Translations under genes and position numbers: made by a program
Notes under the pieces: generated by a model
Told to the model about the DNA's origin: nothing
Seen by the model: the letters and a program-made list of their open reading frames with translations, nothing else
The model's database searches: none
NCBI GenBank assembly: GCA_039640505.1
Contig: CP046865.1
Span: 496,001-560,000, forward strand
DNA from: Rhodobacteraceae bacterium Araon29
GTDB lineage: Bacteria > Pseudomonadota > Alphaproteobacteria > Rhodobacterales > Rhodobacteraceae
Direction: 5' to 3'
Length of the DNA stretch: 64,000 bases
In this document: positions 26,566 through 35,695 of the stretch, piece by piece
Position numbering within the stretch: the stretch's first letter is position 1
How the letters are laid out: every line of letters begins with the position of its first letter

Positions 26566-27678
26566 GTGAAATTAGGTTTGATTGGATCGGGGTTTATGGG
26601 CAAGGCGCATGTCTATGGCTTTGCCACCGCCGAAAAAGTGTTTGACCTGCCAGTCCGCTTTGAAATGGATTTGATGGCGGATGCAAACTTGCCTCTGGCC
26701 GAAGCGGCGCGGCAGGCGTTTGGATTTGCCCGTGCCACTGCAAACTGGCGTGACCTGATTGATGATCCTGATATCGAGGTGGTGGATATCACCGCGCCCA
26801 ATGCTTTACACAAAGAAATGGCACTGGCAGCGATTGCTGCCGGAAAGCATGTCTATTGCGAAAAACCGCTTGCGCCTTTGGCTAAGGATGCGCTGGAAAT
26901 GACCGAAGCTGCCGAAGCCGCAGGGGTCAAAACACAGGTGGGTTTTAATTACCTGATGAACCCGATGCTGGCACTGGCGCAGCAGATGATTGCCGAGGGC
27001 GAGCTTGGTGAAATCTATTCCTACCGCGGGGTGCATGCAGAAGATTACATGGCTGATCCCGAGGCGCCTTATAGTTTTCGTCATGATCCGGCAGGCGGCG
27101 GCGCGCTGGCGGATATTGGCAGCCATGCGCTGGCCACGGCCGAGTTTTTGCTTGGCCCGATTGCATCGGTGTTTGGCCATAGCCAGACCCTGATCCCCAC
27201 GCGGCGCGACAGCGCGGGAAACCTGCGCGGTATAACTGTGGATGATACCACCCAGAGCATCGTGAAATTTGCCAGTGGTGTCAGCGGCAGCATTGAGGCC
27301 AACTGGTGCGCAAGCGGCCGCACCATGCAGCATGACTTTGAGGTCTATGGCTCAAAAGGAGCGCTGCATTTCTCCCAAGAGCGCTTTAACGAGCTGCATT
27401 TTTTCAGCGCCTTGGATGCCAAAGGCCGGCGCGGGTTTCGCCGGATCGAAGCCGGGCCGGATCACTTCCCCTATGGTGAGTTCTGTGTCGCGCCGGGGCA
27501 TCAGATCGGCTTTAACGATCTGAAGGCGATTGAAATTGCCGGCTTTGCCAAAGCCATCGCCGGTGAGGCGCCCGAGCCCTTTAATTTTCGCGCCGGGTGG
27601 CGCATTCAAAGCCTCGTTGAGGCAATACAAACCTCATCTGCTGAAAGGCAATGGATTAACACGGAGCCAGCGGTATGA
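26566..27678 (+). CDS. Gfo/Idh/MocA family oxidoreductase (first copy)
   Basis: A 370-residue NAD(P)-dependent dehydrogenase. The N-terminal Rossmann motif is G-L-I-G-S-G-F-M-G-K-A-H, and the E-K-P-L-A motif with the conserved lysine is near residue 101. A C-terminal alpha/beta domain holds the D-I-G-S-H-A-L motif. Family members oxidise inositols, inososes and sugars. The GTG start at 26566 has AGGGGC just upstream. It is followed by iolB with a 4-base overlap, so a role as inositol or inosose dehydrogenase (the IolG step) is the simplest reading, but the substrate is not proven. Confidence 0.87.
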   Translation: MKLGLIGSGFMGKAHVYGFATAEKVFDLPVRFEMDLMADANLPLAEAARQAFGFARATANWRDLIDDPDIEVVDITAPNALHKEMALAAIAAGKHVYCEKPLAPLAKDALEMTEAAEAAGVKTQVGFNYLMNPMLALAQQMIAEGELGEIYSYRGVHAEDYMADPEAPYSFRHDPAGGGALADIGSHALATAEFLLGPIASVFGHSQTLIPTRRDSAGNLRGITVDDTTQSIVKFASGVSGSIEANWCASGRTMQHDFEVYGSKGALHFSQERFNELHFFSALDAKGRRGFRRIEAGPDHFPYGEFCVAPGHQIGFNDLKAIEIAGFAKAIAGEAPEPFNFRAGWRIQSLVEAIQTSSAERQWINTEPAV

Positions 27679-28484
27679 GCGATCTTCATCTCTCCCCAAA
27701 GGGGGATTATGGCAAGCTTTATGATATTACGCCTGCCTCGGCCGGTTGGTCCTATGTGGGCTTTGGCCTTTACCGTCTGAAACCCGGCGATCAGGTGGCC
27801 GAGCATACTGCTGAAACCGAAGTGATTTTGGTGCTGGTGGAAGGCAAAGCAGAGATCACCGCAGGCAGGCAGAGCTTTGGCGAAATGGGCGCGCGCATGT
27901 CGGTGTTTGAAAAAACCCCGCCCCATGCGCTTTATGTACCCGGCCGCACCGACTGGTCGGCGCAGGCCACCACCGATTGCGTTCTTGCGGTCTGCGCTGC
28001 GCCCGATATCGGCGATTATCCGGTGACGCGGCTTGGCCCTGAGGGCATCGAAAGCATGCAGCGCGGCCAAGGCGCTAATACGCGTTATATTAATAACATT
28101 GCCATGGAAGGCCGTGATGTGGCCAGCAGCCTGTTGGTGACCGAGGTGTTTACCCCGCAGGGCAACTGGTCGTCTTATCCTTCGCATCGCCATGACGTGG
28201 ATGACTATCCCAATATCACCTATCTTGAGGAAACCTATTACCACCGGCTCAACCCGTCGCAGGGGTTTGGGGTGCAAAGGGTCTATACCGAAGATGGCAG
28301 TTTGGATGAAACCATGGCCGTCAAAGACGGCGATGTGGTTTTGGTGCCCAAAGGCCATCACCCGTGCGGTACGCCCTATGGCTATGAGATGTATTACCTT
28401 AATGTAATGGCCGGACCGCTGCGCAAATGGCGGTTTGTCAATGATCCGGATCATGATTGGATTTACCAGCGCGATCTGCGCTGA
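27675..28484 (+). CDS. iolB: 5-deoxy-glucuronate isomerase
   Basis: A 269-residue two-cupin protein of the IolB family (KduI/IolB fold). The C-terminal cupin has the metal ligands in the Y-P-S-H-R-H-D-V-D segment, E-E-T-Y-Y-H-R, and H-P-C-G-T-P-Y-G-Y. It converts 5-deoxy-glucuronate, the IolD product, to 2-deoxy-5-ke-gluconate-type acid. Length and motifs are normal. It overlaps the preceding oxidoreductase by 4 bases and is followed after 15 bases by a second oxidoreductase. Confidence 0.94.
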   Translation: MSDLHLSPKGDYGKLYDITPASAGWSYVGFGLYRLKPGDQVAEHTAETEVILVLVEGKAEITAGRQSFGEMGARMSVFEKTPPHALYVPGRTDWSAQATTDCVLAVCAAPDIGDYPVTRLGPEGIESMQRGQGANTRYINNIAMEGRDVASSLLVTEVFTPQGNWSSYPSHRHDVDDYPNITYLEETYYHRLNPSQGFGVQRVYTEDGSLDETMAVKDGDVVLVPKGHHPCGTPYGYEMYYLNVMAGPLRKWRFVNDPDHDWIYQRDLR

Positions 28485-28499
28485 TCTTAGGAGAGTGTG

Positions 28500-29669
28500 A
28501 TGCCCGTAGAACCGCTTCGATCTTATTTTGCCGGTCAGCGCCGATTGCGGCTTGGGCTTGTGGGCGGCGGCACTGGACTAATTGGCGAAGTGCACGCCAA
28601 TGGCGCGCGGCTTTCTGATCGCTGGGATGTGGTGGCGGGGGCTTTGTCCTCAAATCCAGAGCGCGCCAAAACCAGCGCTGCGCGCTGGCAGCTGGCGCCC
28701 GAGCGCTGCTATAGCGATTATCGCGCCATGGCCGCAGCCGAAGCACAGCGCGATGACGGCATTGATGCGGTCGCGATTGTCACCCCCAATAATCTTCATG
28801 CGCCGGTTGCCTTGGCCTTTATGGAGCAGGGCATTGATATCATCTGTGAAAAACCGCTGACCGCCGCGCTATCCGAAGTGGCCGAGTTGCAAGCCGCGCA
28901 GCAGAGTTCCGGTGTATTTTTTGGGCTGGCCTATGCCTATGCCAGCCATCCGATGGTGCGGCAGGCCAAGGCGATGGTCGAGGCCGGCGATCTGGGCGAG
29001 TTGCGTCAGGTGCATGTGGAATATTTTCAGGATTGGGCCATAGACCTAAGCGGCGAGGATGAAAATATGGCTTGGCGCTTGGACAGTGCCCGTTCGGGCC
29101 CCAGCTTTACGGTGGCCGATATCGGCACCCACGCCGAACATCTAGCCTGTTTTGTCAGCGGCCGCAAAATCGAAGCCCTCAGGGCCGATTTTCATGTCAC
29201 CGGCGCATCAAAGCCAATGGAAGACACTGCCTTTATGCAGCTGCGCATGGCCGGCGATGTGCCAGGCACGTTGATGGTCAGTCAGGCCATGGCTGGCAGC
29301 CAGTGCGGCTTTCGCCTTCGGGTCTGCGGCAGCAAGGCCACGGTGGAGTGGTGTCAGGAAACGCCTGAGGTTTTGCAATACCGCGCGGTCGGGCAGCCCG
29401 AACAGCGGATCACGCGCGGCTATGGCGCGGGGATATATCCGCAGGCTGAGCGCTTGGTGCGTATGCCGCGCGGCCACCCCGAGGCGCTGAGTGATGCTTG
29501 GGCCAATCTTTATCTTGAATGCGCCGCCGCTATTGCGGCCCGCCGCAGCGGCACGCCGCTGCCCGAAGGGCTGATCGCGCCGCCCATGCTTGACGAGGGC
29601 GTTCAGGGGATGAAGTTTACTCAGGCTGCCGTCGAATCCAATGCCTCAGGCGCTTGGGTCACGCTCTAG
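28500..29669 (+). CDS. Gfo/Idh/MocA family oxidoreductase (second copy)
   Basis: About 389 residues from ATG 28500 (TTAGGAG upstream; a GTG one codon earlier is also possible). The NAD-binding motif is an expanded G-L-V-G-G-G-T-G-L-I-G-E-V-H-A-N, E-K-P-L-T holds the conserved lysine, and D-I-G-T-H-A-E-H is the active-site helix. The extra residues in the glycine loop separate it from the first copy and match a subgroup I associate with bacterial inositol clusters. It could act on another inositol isomer or on an inosose. It is the last gene of the plus-strand iol unit. Confidence 0.86.
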   Translation: MPVEPLRSYFAGQRRLRLGLVGGGTGLIGEVHANGARLSDRWDVVAGALSSNPERAKTSAARWQLAPERCYSDYRAMAAAEAQRDDGIDAVAIVTPNNLHAPVALAFMEQGIDIICEKPLTAALSEVAELQAAQQSSGVFFGLAYAYASHPMVRQAKAMVEAGDLGELRQVHVEYFQDWAIDLSGEDENMAWRLDSARSGPSFTVADIGTHAEHLACFVSGRKIEALRADFHVTGASKPMEDTAFMQLRMAGDVPGTLMVSQAMAGSQCGFRLRVCGSKATVEWCQETPEVLQYRAVGQPEQRITRGYGAGIYPQAERLVRMPRGHPEALSDAWANLYLECAAAIAARRSGTPLPEGLIAPPMLDEGVQGMKFTQAAVESNASGAWVTL

Positions 29670-29798
29670 GCTGCTACTTATACGCCATCCAACAGGCCGC
29701 AAGGCCCCCCTAAACCAAAGATTGACCGCGCCGCAGGCCAAGCGCTAATGCTTTGTGTAGCGCAGCCCAAATAGCGCGGTTTTGATGAAGGGAACGTC

Positions 29799-30995
29799 AT
29801 GACGGCATCAGACATATTCAAAGAAGATATTTATAACCGGCTTGAGGGATTGAAAGCCGAAGGCCTTTATAAATCCGAGCGTGTGATTACCTCGCCGCAG
29901 AGGGCGGAAATTACACTGCAGGATGGGCAGGAGGTGATTAACCTTTGTGCCAATAACTATCTGGGACTGGCCGATGATCCGGCGGTGATTGCTGCCGCCC
30001 ATAAAGCGCTCGACCGTGCTGGCTTCGGCATGGCCAGCGTGCGGTTTATCTGCGGCACCCAAGCCGATCACAAAACACTTGAGCAGCGTATTGCGGCATT
30101 TTTCGGCAAAGAGGACTGCATTTTATACCCCAGCTGTTTTGACGCCAACGCAGGGCTTTTTGAAACCCTGCTTGGGCCCGAGGATGCGATTATTTCCGAT
30201 GCGCTTAACCATGCCAGTATTATTGATGGTATCCGGCTTAGCAAAGGCCAGCGGCTGCGCTATGCCAATTGCGATATGGACGCGCTTGAGGATTGTTTGC
30301 GCAAGGCTGCGGGTGCGCGCCACCGGCTGATTGCCACCGATGGGGTGTTTTCCATGGATGGCTCGCTGGCAAAACTGGATCAGATTTGCGATCTGGCCAA
30401 GCAATATGATGCCATGGTCATGATCGACGAATGCCACGCCACAGGCTTCTTTGGTCCCACAGGGCGCGGCACGGCAGAGCATTTTGGCGTTCTGGAGCGG
30501 GTTGATATTATCACCAGCACTCTGGGCAAAGCGCTGGGCGGGGCGTCGGGCGGTTTTACGGTTGCGCGCGCGGAAGTGGTGGATTGGCTGCGGCAAAGAT
30601 CACGGCCCTATCTGTTTTCCAACAGCCTTGCGCCAGTGATTGCGGCAGCTTCGCTTGAAGTTTTTGATCTGATTGAAAACGGCGCAGATCTGCGCGCGCA
30701 GCTGTGGCAAAACGCGGCCTATTTCCGCGCTGAGATGTCCGCGCTTGGCTACCGGCTTTTGCCCGGCGAGCATGCGATTATTCCGGTGATGCTTGGCGAT
30801 CCCAAACTGGCGCAGCAGCTGGCCGCCGGTCTGCATGATGAAGGCGTCTATGTGACCGCCTTTTCCTTTCCTGTTGTGCCCAAAGGCACCGACCGCATCC
30901 GCACCCAGATGAACGCGCGCCTGAGCCGCGATCAACTGGACCGCGCCATTGGCGCCTTTGCTCGTGTTGGCCGCAAACTGGGGATCATCGCATGA
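29799..30995 (+). CDS. kbl: Glycine C-acetyltransferase (2-amino-3-ketobutyrate CoA ligase)
   Basis: A 398-residue PLP enzyme of the alpha-oxoamine synthase family. The PLP lysine is K244 in S-T-L-G-K-A-L-G-G, and [10 protein letters not shown] binds the cofactor ring. It cleaves 2-amino-3-ketobutyrate with CoA to glycine and acetyl-CoA. It is coupled by a 4-base overlap to tdh, which makes its substrate from threonine. The upstream 129-base gap must hold the promoter. Confidence 0.96.
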   Translation: MTASDIFKEDIYNRLEGLKAEGLYKSERVITSPQRAEITLQDGQEVINLCANNYLGLADDPAVIAAAHKALDRAGFGMASVRFICGTQADHKTLEQRIAAFFGKEDCILYPSCFDANAGLFETLLGPEDAIISDALNHASIIDGIRLSKGQRLRYANCDMDALEDCLRKAAGARHRLIATDGVFSMDGSLAKLDQICDLAKQYDAMVMIDECHATGFFGPTGRGTAEHFGVLERVDIITSTLGKALGGASGGFTVARAEVVDWLRQRSRPYLFSNSLAPVIAAASLEVFDLIENGADLRAQLWQNAAYFRAEMSALGYRLLPGEHAIIPVMLGDPKLAQQLAAGLHDEGVYVTAFSFPVVPKGTDRIRTQMNARLSRDQLDRAIGAFARVGRKLGIIA

Positions 30996-32032
30996 GCAAT
31001 GAAATGAAAGCGCTGGTCAAAGCTGCCCCGGAACAGGGCCTTTGGCTGCAAATGGTGCCAGTGCCCGAACCGGGGCCCAATGAAGTGCTGATCAAAGTGC
31101 GTAAATCAGCGATTTGCGGCACCGATGTGCATATCTGGAACTGGGATGAATGGTCGGCCAAAACCGTGCCGGTGCCGATGGTGGTCGGACATGAGTTTTG
31201 CGGCCAGATCGTGGATTGTGGCCCCGGCGCGCAGAAATACAAGATCGGCACCCGCGTTTCTGCCGAAGGTCATGTGGTCTGCGGCGTCTGCCGCAACTGC
31301 CGCGCGGGGCGCGGTCAGCTGTGCCGCAATACCGAAGGCATAGGCGTCAACCGGCCGGGATCATTTGCCGAATATGTCTGTCTGCCCGAACATAATGTGG
31401 TGCCGATCCCGGACGATATTCCCGATGAGATTGCGGCGCTATTCGATCCCTTGGGCAATGCGGTGCACACCGCGCTTAGCTTTGATCTGGTGGGCGAGGA
31501 TGTGCTGGTCACCGGCGCCGGACCGATCGGCATCATGGGCGCTTTGGTGGCGCAGAAAGTGGGCGCGCGAAAAGTGGTGATCACCGATATCAACCCCTAC
31601 CGGCTACAACTGGCCAAGCAGATGGGGGTGCAATATGTGGTCGATGTGAGCAAAACATCCCTCCGCGATGTGATGGGCGATATCGGCATGAGCGAAGGCT
31701 TTGATGTCGGGCTTGAAATGTCCGGCGCTGCGCCTGCGATGCGGCAAATGATCGAGCGGATGAACAATGGCGGCAAGCTGGCCTTGCTGGGGATTGCGCC
31801 GACCGAATTTGCCGTGGATTGGAATACGGTTATTTTCAACATGCTTGAGATCAAGGGCATCTATGGGCGCGAGATGTTTGAAACCTGGTATAAAATGATC
31901 GCCTTGGTACAAAGCGGGCTTGATATTTCAGGCTTGATTACGCACCGAATTTCGATTGAAGATTACCGCGATGGCTTTGCGGCGATGACTTCGGGGCATT
32001 CGGGCAAAGTGGTGATGGACTGGGGCGATTGA
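30992..32032 (+). CDS. tdh: L-threonine 3-dehydrogenase
   Basis: A 346-residue zinc alcohol dehydrogenase-family enzyme. Catalytic zinc ligands are in [12 protein letters not shown] and G-H-E-F-C-G. The structural zinc cluster is [15 protein letters not shown]. The NAD motif is [11 protein letters not shown]. It oxidises threonine to 2-amino-3-ketobutyrate for Kbl. The H-I-W-N-W-D-E-W segment is diagnostic of Tdh within the family. It is the second gene of the kbl-tdh operon and is followed by a stem-loop. Confidence 0.96.
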   Translation: MSNEMKALVKAAPEQGLWLQMVPVPEPGPNEVLIKVRKSAICGTDVHIWNWDEWSAKTVPVPMVVGHEFCGQIVDCGPGAQKYKIGTRVSAEGHVVCGVCRNCRAGRGQLCRNTEGIGVNRPGSFAEYVCLPEHNVVPIPDDIPDEIAALFDPLGNAVHTALSFDLVGEDVLVTGAGPIGIMGALVAQKVGARKVVITDINPYRLQLAKQMGVQYVVDVSKTSLRDVMGDIGMSEGFDVGLEMSGAAPAMRQMIERMNNGGKLALLGIAPTEFAVDWNTVIFNMLEIKGIYGREMFETWYKMIALVQSGLDISGLITHRISIEDYRDGFAAMTSGHSGKVVMDWGD

Positions 32033-32038
32033 ATAGGA

Positions 32039-32073
32039 CTACCCCTTGCACAGCTTTGCGCTGGGCGGGGTAG
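32039..32073 (+). other. Two-tier stem-loop after tdh
   Basis: CTACCCC (32039-32045) pairs with GGGGTAG (32067-32073), and an inner CAGC/GCTG stem can form within the loop. It starts 6 bases after the tdh stop and 40 bases before the next gene. No T tract follows, so it may protect the 3' end of the mRNA or attenuate readthrough rather than terminate on its own. Confidence 0.4.
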
Positions 32074-32113
32074 GTAAATTTGTTGGTGAGTAAAACGCAG
32101 GGGGCTGTGCAAT

Positions 32114-34564
32114 ATGCCAGAGATACAAAAGCAAGAAAGCATCACGCAGAAACCACTGCCGAGCCATGCTCAAGTGGTGGTGATTGGCGGCGGCGTTGTT
32201 GGCTGTTCGATCCTGTTTCATCTGGCAAAGTTTGGCTGGAAAGACGTGGTTCTGCTGGAACGGGACGAGCTGACATCCGGCTCAAGTTGGCATGCTGCGG
32301 GTCAGATCCATACCATTTCAAGTGATCCCAACATCAGCCGCCTGCAGGGCTATACCATTGATCTTTATAAAGAGATCGAAGAAACCTCGGGTCATTCGGT
32401 GGGTCTTCATATGACTGGCGGATTTTACCTTGCCTCCAATAAGACATGGTATGATTACCTTAAACGCGAACGCTCTAAAGCGCGTTATATGGGGCTTAAT
32501 CAAGAGTTTATCAGCCCCAAGGAAGTGGCTGAGCGGCATCCTCTGATTGATCCGAGCCACTATCATGCAGCGCTTTGGGATGATCAGGACGGTGATCTTG
32601 ATCCTTCTGGGGCAACCTATGCCTTTGCCAAATCGGCGCGGGTGCACGGAGCGCAGTATTTCACCCACACACCGGTGACAGCCACGCAGCAGCGCCTGGA
32701 TGCCAGCTGGGATGTGACCACGCCGTGCGGGGTGATCAATGCCGAACATATCGTCAATTGCGGCGGGCTTTGGGCGCGCGAAGTGGGCCATATGCAAGGC
32801 ATCAACTTGCCGGTGCAACCGATGGAGCACCATTATCTGTTGACCGAAAAAATTGACATGGTGGCCGATCATCCAACCCGTTTGCCCTGCGGCATTGATT
32901 ATGAAGCCAACATCTATTTCCGTCAGGAACGCCAAGGTATGCTGCTGGGCACCTATGAGCCCAAAGGCACGCCTTGGAAAGTGGACGGCACGCCGTGGGA
33001 TTTCGGCCATGAGCTGCTGCAGCCTGATCTTGACCGTATAGCCGACCGGCTTGAGCTTGGCTTTGAACGCATACCGGCGCTGGGCACGGTGGGGATTAAA
33101 GATGCGATCAATGGCCCCTTTACCTTTGGACCGGACGGCAATCCTATGATCGGGCCGGTGCCCGGGATGCGCAACTACTGGGTGGCTGTGGGCGTGATGG
33201 CCGGCTTTTGTCAGGGCGGCGGAGTTGGCCTCACGCTGGCTGAATGGATGATAGACGGCGAGCCGTCGATTGATGTCTGGGCCATGGATGTGGCCCGTTT
33301 CGGTGAATTTGCCACCCCCGACTGGGGTAGTGTCAAATCCACTGAAAACTATGAGCGCCGCTTTGTGATGACCTTTCCCAATGAAACCCTGCCCAAAGGC
33401 CGGATGCAGAAAACCACGGCGCTTTATGACCGGCTGGTTGCCAAAGGCGCGCGGATGGATCAAAGCTTTGGGCTTGAGCATGCGCTGTGGTTTGCCGATG
33501 GCCCCAACGATGCGCATGAAGACCCCACATTTGAGCGCAACCGCAGCCATGAGTATGTGGCGCGTGAGGTCAAAGCCGTACGCGAAGCCGTTGGCGGCAT
33601 TGAAATTGCCAATTTTGCCAAACATGAATTTCAGGGCGCCGGCGCGCGCGCCTATCTTGACCGGATTTTGGCGGGGCATATCCCAAAGCCGGGGCGCTTG
33701 ACGCTGACCCCGATGCTCACCCCCAAAGGCAAGCTTTACGGGGATTTAACTGTAGCCTGTCTGGACGAAGACCGCTTTATGCTATTTGGCTCGGGCGCAA
33801 TGCAGGACGCACATCGGCGCTGGTTTGAAAAAGACCTGCCTGCGGATGTGCGCTATGCCAATGTCTCGGACGACTGGCACGGCATAGCGCTCAGCGGGCC
33901 AAAATCGCGCGCCCTGCTTGCGCGCATCACCCGCGCCGATGTCTCGGCCGAAGGCTTTAAGTTTCGCGACCTGCGGGAAGGTTTCGTTGGCGGCGTGCCA
34001 GCGCTTATCAACCGCATCAGCTTTAGCGGCGAGCTGGGCTATGAAATTTACTGCAAGCCGCAATATCTGCTGCGCTTGGCCGAAGCCATCGAAGAGGCCG
34101 GCGCAGACCTGGGCTATCGCTGGTACGGGGCGCGGGCCCTGATGTCGCTCAGGCTTGAAAAAAGCTGGGGCGCATGGGCGCTGGATTATCGCCCCGATTT
34201 CAATGCGGTTGAAAGCGGGCTGGATGGGTTTATCAACTGGCGCAAGGAGTTTGTTGGCAAGGCGGCCACTGAACAGGTTCGCGCTGCTGGCGCTGCGCGT
34301 AAGCTGGTGACGCTGGTGGTGGATGTGGACGGCATTGATGTCAGCAATGACGAAGCCATTTTGCACGGCGGCAAGGCCGTTGGCTATGTCAGTTCGGGCG
34401 GCTATGCGCATCATGTGGGCCGGTCGATGGCCATGGGCTATGTTGACGCCGAACACGCCGCAGCGGGCACAAAGCTACAGGTGGAAATTCTGGGCCAGTT
34501 TTATGATGCTGAAGTGCTTGGCGCGCCGCTGTACGATGCGAATGGGGCGAATATGCGCGCGTGA
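32114..34564 (+). CDS. FAD-dependent dimethylglycine/sarcosine dehydrogenase-like protein
   Basis: The product has 816 residues. Residues about 15-400 are a DAO-type FAD oxidoreductase (V-V-I-G-G-G-V-V-G-C-S; G-S-S-W-H-A-A-G-Q covalent-flavin-type region with histidine). Residues about 440-810 are a GcvT-like aminomethyltransferase/tetrahydrofolate domain. This fusion is that of dimethylglycine and sarcosine dehydrogenases, which demethylate N-methylated glycines and pass the one-carbon unit to folate. The exact substrate cannot be told from the sequence. It is placed 81 bases after tdh, so both sides link to glycine metabolism. An inverted repeat overlaps its stop codon. Confidence 0.88.
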   Translation: MPEIQKQESITQKPLPSHAQVVVIGGGVVGCSILFHLAKFGWKDVVLLERDELTSGSSWHAAGQIHTISSDPNISRLQGYTIDLYKEIEETSGHSVGLHMTGGFYLASNKTWYDYLKRERSKARYMGLNQEFISPKEVAERHPLIDPSHYHAALWDDQDGDLDPSGATYAFAKSARVHGAQYFTHTPVTATQQRLDASWDVTTPCGVINAEHIVNCGGLWAREVGHMQGINLPVQPMEHHYLLTEKIDMVADHPTRLPCGIDYEANIYFRQERQGMLLGTYEPKGTPWKVDGTPWDFGHELLQPDLDRIADRLELGFERIPALGTVGIKDAINGPFTFGPDGNPMIGPVPGMRNYWVAVGVMAGFCQGGGVGLTLAEWMIDGEPSIDVWAMDVARFGEFATPDWGSVKSTENYERRFVMTFPNETLPKGRMQKTTALYDRLVAKGARMDQSFGLEHALWFADGPNDAHEDPTFERNRSHEYVAREVKAVREAVGGIEIANFAKHEFQGAGARAYLDRILAGHIPKPGRLTLTPMLTPKGKLYGDLTVACLDEDRFMLFGSGAMQDAHRRWFEKDLPADVRYANVSDDWHGIALSGPKSRALLARITRADVSAEGFKFRDLREGFVGGVPALINRISFSGELGYEIYCKPQYLLRLAEAIEEAGADLGYRWYGARALMSLRLEKSWGAWALDYRPDFNAVESGLDGFINWRKEFVGKAATEQVRAAGAARKLVTLVVDVDGIDVSNDEAILHGGKAVGYVSSGGYAHHVGRSMAMGYVDAEHAAAGTKLQVEILGQFYDAEVLGAPLYDANGANMRA

Positions 34565-34575
34565 TGCGCGCATAT
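34551..34575. repeat. Perfect inverted repeat across the stop codon
   Basis: ATATGCGCGC (34551-34560), GTGAT loop, GCGCGCATAT (34566-34575). The 10-base arms are perfect and the loop contains the TGA stop of the dehydrogenase gene. There is no T run, so it is more likely a 3' mRNA stabiliser or a Rho-assisted end than an intrinsic terminator. Confidence 0.6.
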
Positions 34576-34618
34576 ATCCTCTGTCAGCGGGCGCTTTGTA
34601 GGAGTTGCAGCTTCAAAT

Positions 34619-34801
34619 TTATTTCTGGATCGCTGCCAAGATCAGCAAAATCAAAAAGGCAGAAAAAACCCAATTTCCATTGCTGGGTTGCGCGGTTTCC
34701 TGTGCAATGACAGTAGGTTCCATTCTAGGTTCTGCAGTGCCGCCGGCAAACCCGGTGTTGGCGATAGCGGCAAAGGCAAGAGCAAGAGCGATTTTTTTCA
34801 T
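34619..34801 (-). CDS. Small exported membrane-anchored protein
   Basis: A 60-residue protein with a signal peptide (M-K-K-I-A-L-A-L-A-F-A-A then A-F-A-G-G), a short Glu/Pro-rich middle (E-P-R-M-E-P) and a C-terminal hydrophobic segment (about residues 43-58). Tiny proteins of this layout are common in Rhodobacteraceae and have no known function. It is alone on the minus strand, downstream of the L,D-transpeptidase and convergent with the dehydrogenase gene. Confidence 0.65.
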   Translation of the reverse strand: MKKIALALAFAAIANTGFAGGTAEPRMEPTVIAQETAQPSNGNWVFSAFLILLILAAIQK

Positions 34802-34880
34802 GGGGTCCTCAAAAGTAGCACAAGATCCGTTGGGGCGCGGCGGTGATCTTGGCCGAATCGCCGCGCTGCTGGGGATAATA

Positions 34881-34913
34881 AATCAACAACCAAAGCGCTG
34901 AAAACCGCTTTGG
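34881..34913 (-). terminator. Terminator-like stem-loop after the L,D-transpeptidase gene
   Basis: On the minus strand CCAAAGCG (34913-34906) pairs with CGCTTTGG (34897-34890) around an 8-base loop, followed by TTGTTGATT. It starts 20 bases after the transpeptidase stop and so would end that transcript before the small exported gene. The T tract is interrupted. Confidence 0.6.
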
Positions 34914-34932
34914 GAATTAGTTGCCTATGTTG

Positions 34933-35520
34933 TCAAATAAGCAACACCTGAGTGCCAACTTTGGCCATCGCGAACAGCTCGGCGATATGTTCGTTATAAA
35001 GCCCGATACACCCGTTTGAGGAACGCCGCCCGATTTTGCGCGTATCATGAGTGCCATGGATGCGGAAATACTGCCAGCTTAGATAAAGCGCATGCGAGCC
35101 AAGCGGGTTATCCGGACCCGCTTCAATAAACTCTGGCCATTCCGGATTGCGTTCTAGCATCGCGGGGGTTGGCCGCCAGCTGGGGCCTTCTACAAGGCGC
35201 GTTACCCGGGTACGTCCGCGCCGGGTGAGGTCTTCACTCAGCGGAACGCTTGAGGGATAAAGCTTATAGACGCTTTCATCGCTGGACCAAAAATGCAGTG
35301 CCCGCGAGGATATATCGACCAAAATCGCACCTTTGTTTAAATTCTCAAAATAGGGTCGCCAATCAAGCGCTCGAAAACTTGAAATATTATGCCGCACCGT
35401 TCTTGAAACATCGCTTTCAATTTCGGTGGTAGACGCTTCGTTGACATCTTCTTGTGCGTGCAGCGGGCTCGATATTGCGGCTGCAGAACTGGCTAAAAAA
35501 GTTCGGCGCGTCAGGCGCAT
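34933..35520 (-). CDS. L,D-transpeptidase, Tat-type signal
   Basis: A 195-residue YkuD-domain protein. The N-terminus M-R-L-T-R-R-T-F-L-A is a twin-arginine signal, so it is probably exported folded. The active-site block contains His155 (I-H-G-T-H) and nucleophile Cys171 in R-S-S-N-G-C-I-G-L. The usual motif is S-H-G-C-h-R; here the residue before Gly is Asn and the one after Ile is Gly, a variant worth noting. L,D-transpeptidases make 3-3 peptidoglycan crosslinks or attach lipoproteins. It is divergent from the CAP-domain lipoprotein gene. Confidence 0.86.
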   Translation of the reverse strand: MRLTRRTFLASSAAAISSPLHAQEDVNEASTTEIESDVSRTVRHNISSFRALDWRPYFENLNKGAILVDISSRALHFWSSDESVYKLYPSSVPLSEDLTRRGRTRVTRLVEGPSWRPTPAMLERNPEWPEFIEAGPDNPLGSHALYLSWQYFRIHGTHDTRKIGRRSSNGCIGLYNEHIAELFAMAKVGTQVLLI

Positions 35521-35695
35521 AGTGTCATTCTCCTAAATTCTCACAAAACCATGTGATTCACCGAGCATAATATGGCGAGAAAGTCGCAGTCTCAATTCAA
35601 ACTCGCGTTACCACGGCAAAAAGTGCGATTCTGGGTTTGATTGGACACGTCTGTCATTGTAAGCACAACCCGAAATTATACTCGGGGTACGTAGC

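Noticed and set aside
29723-29745. TTGACC followed by CTAATG before kbl as a promoter
   Set aside because: The -35 is fair but no acceptable -10 hexamer lies at the right spacing.
32318-33679. Open frame of 453 codons antisense to the dimethylglycine-type dehydrogenase gene
   Set aside because: Shadow of the real gene, which has clear FAD and GcvT motifs; the antisense product is rich in His/Arg/Pro as expected from GC-biased codons.
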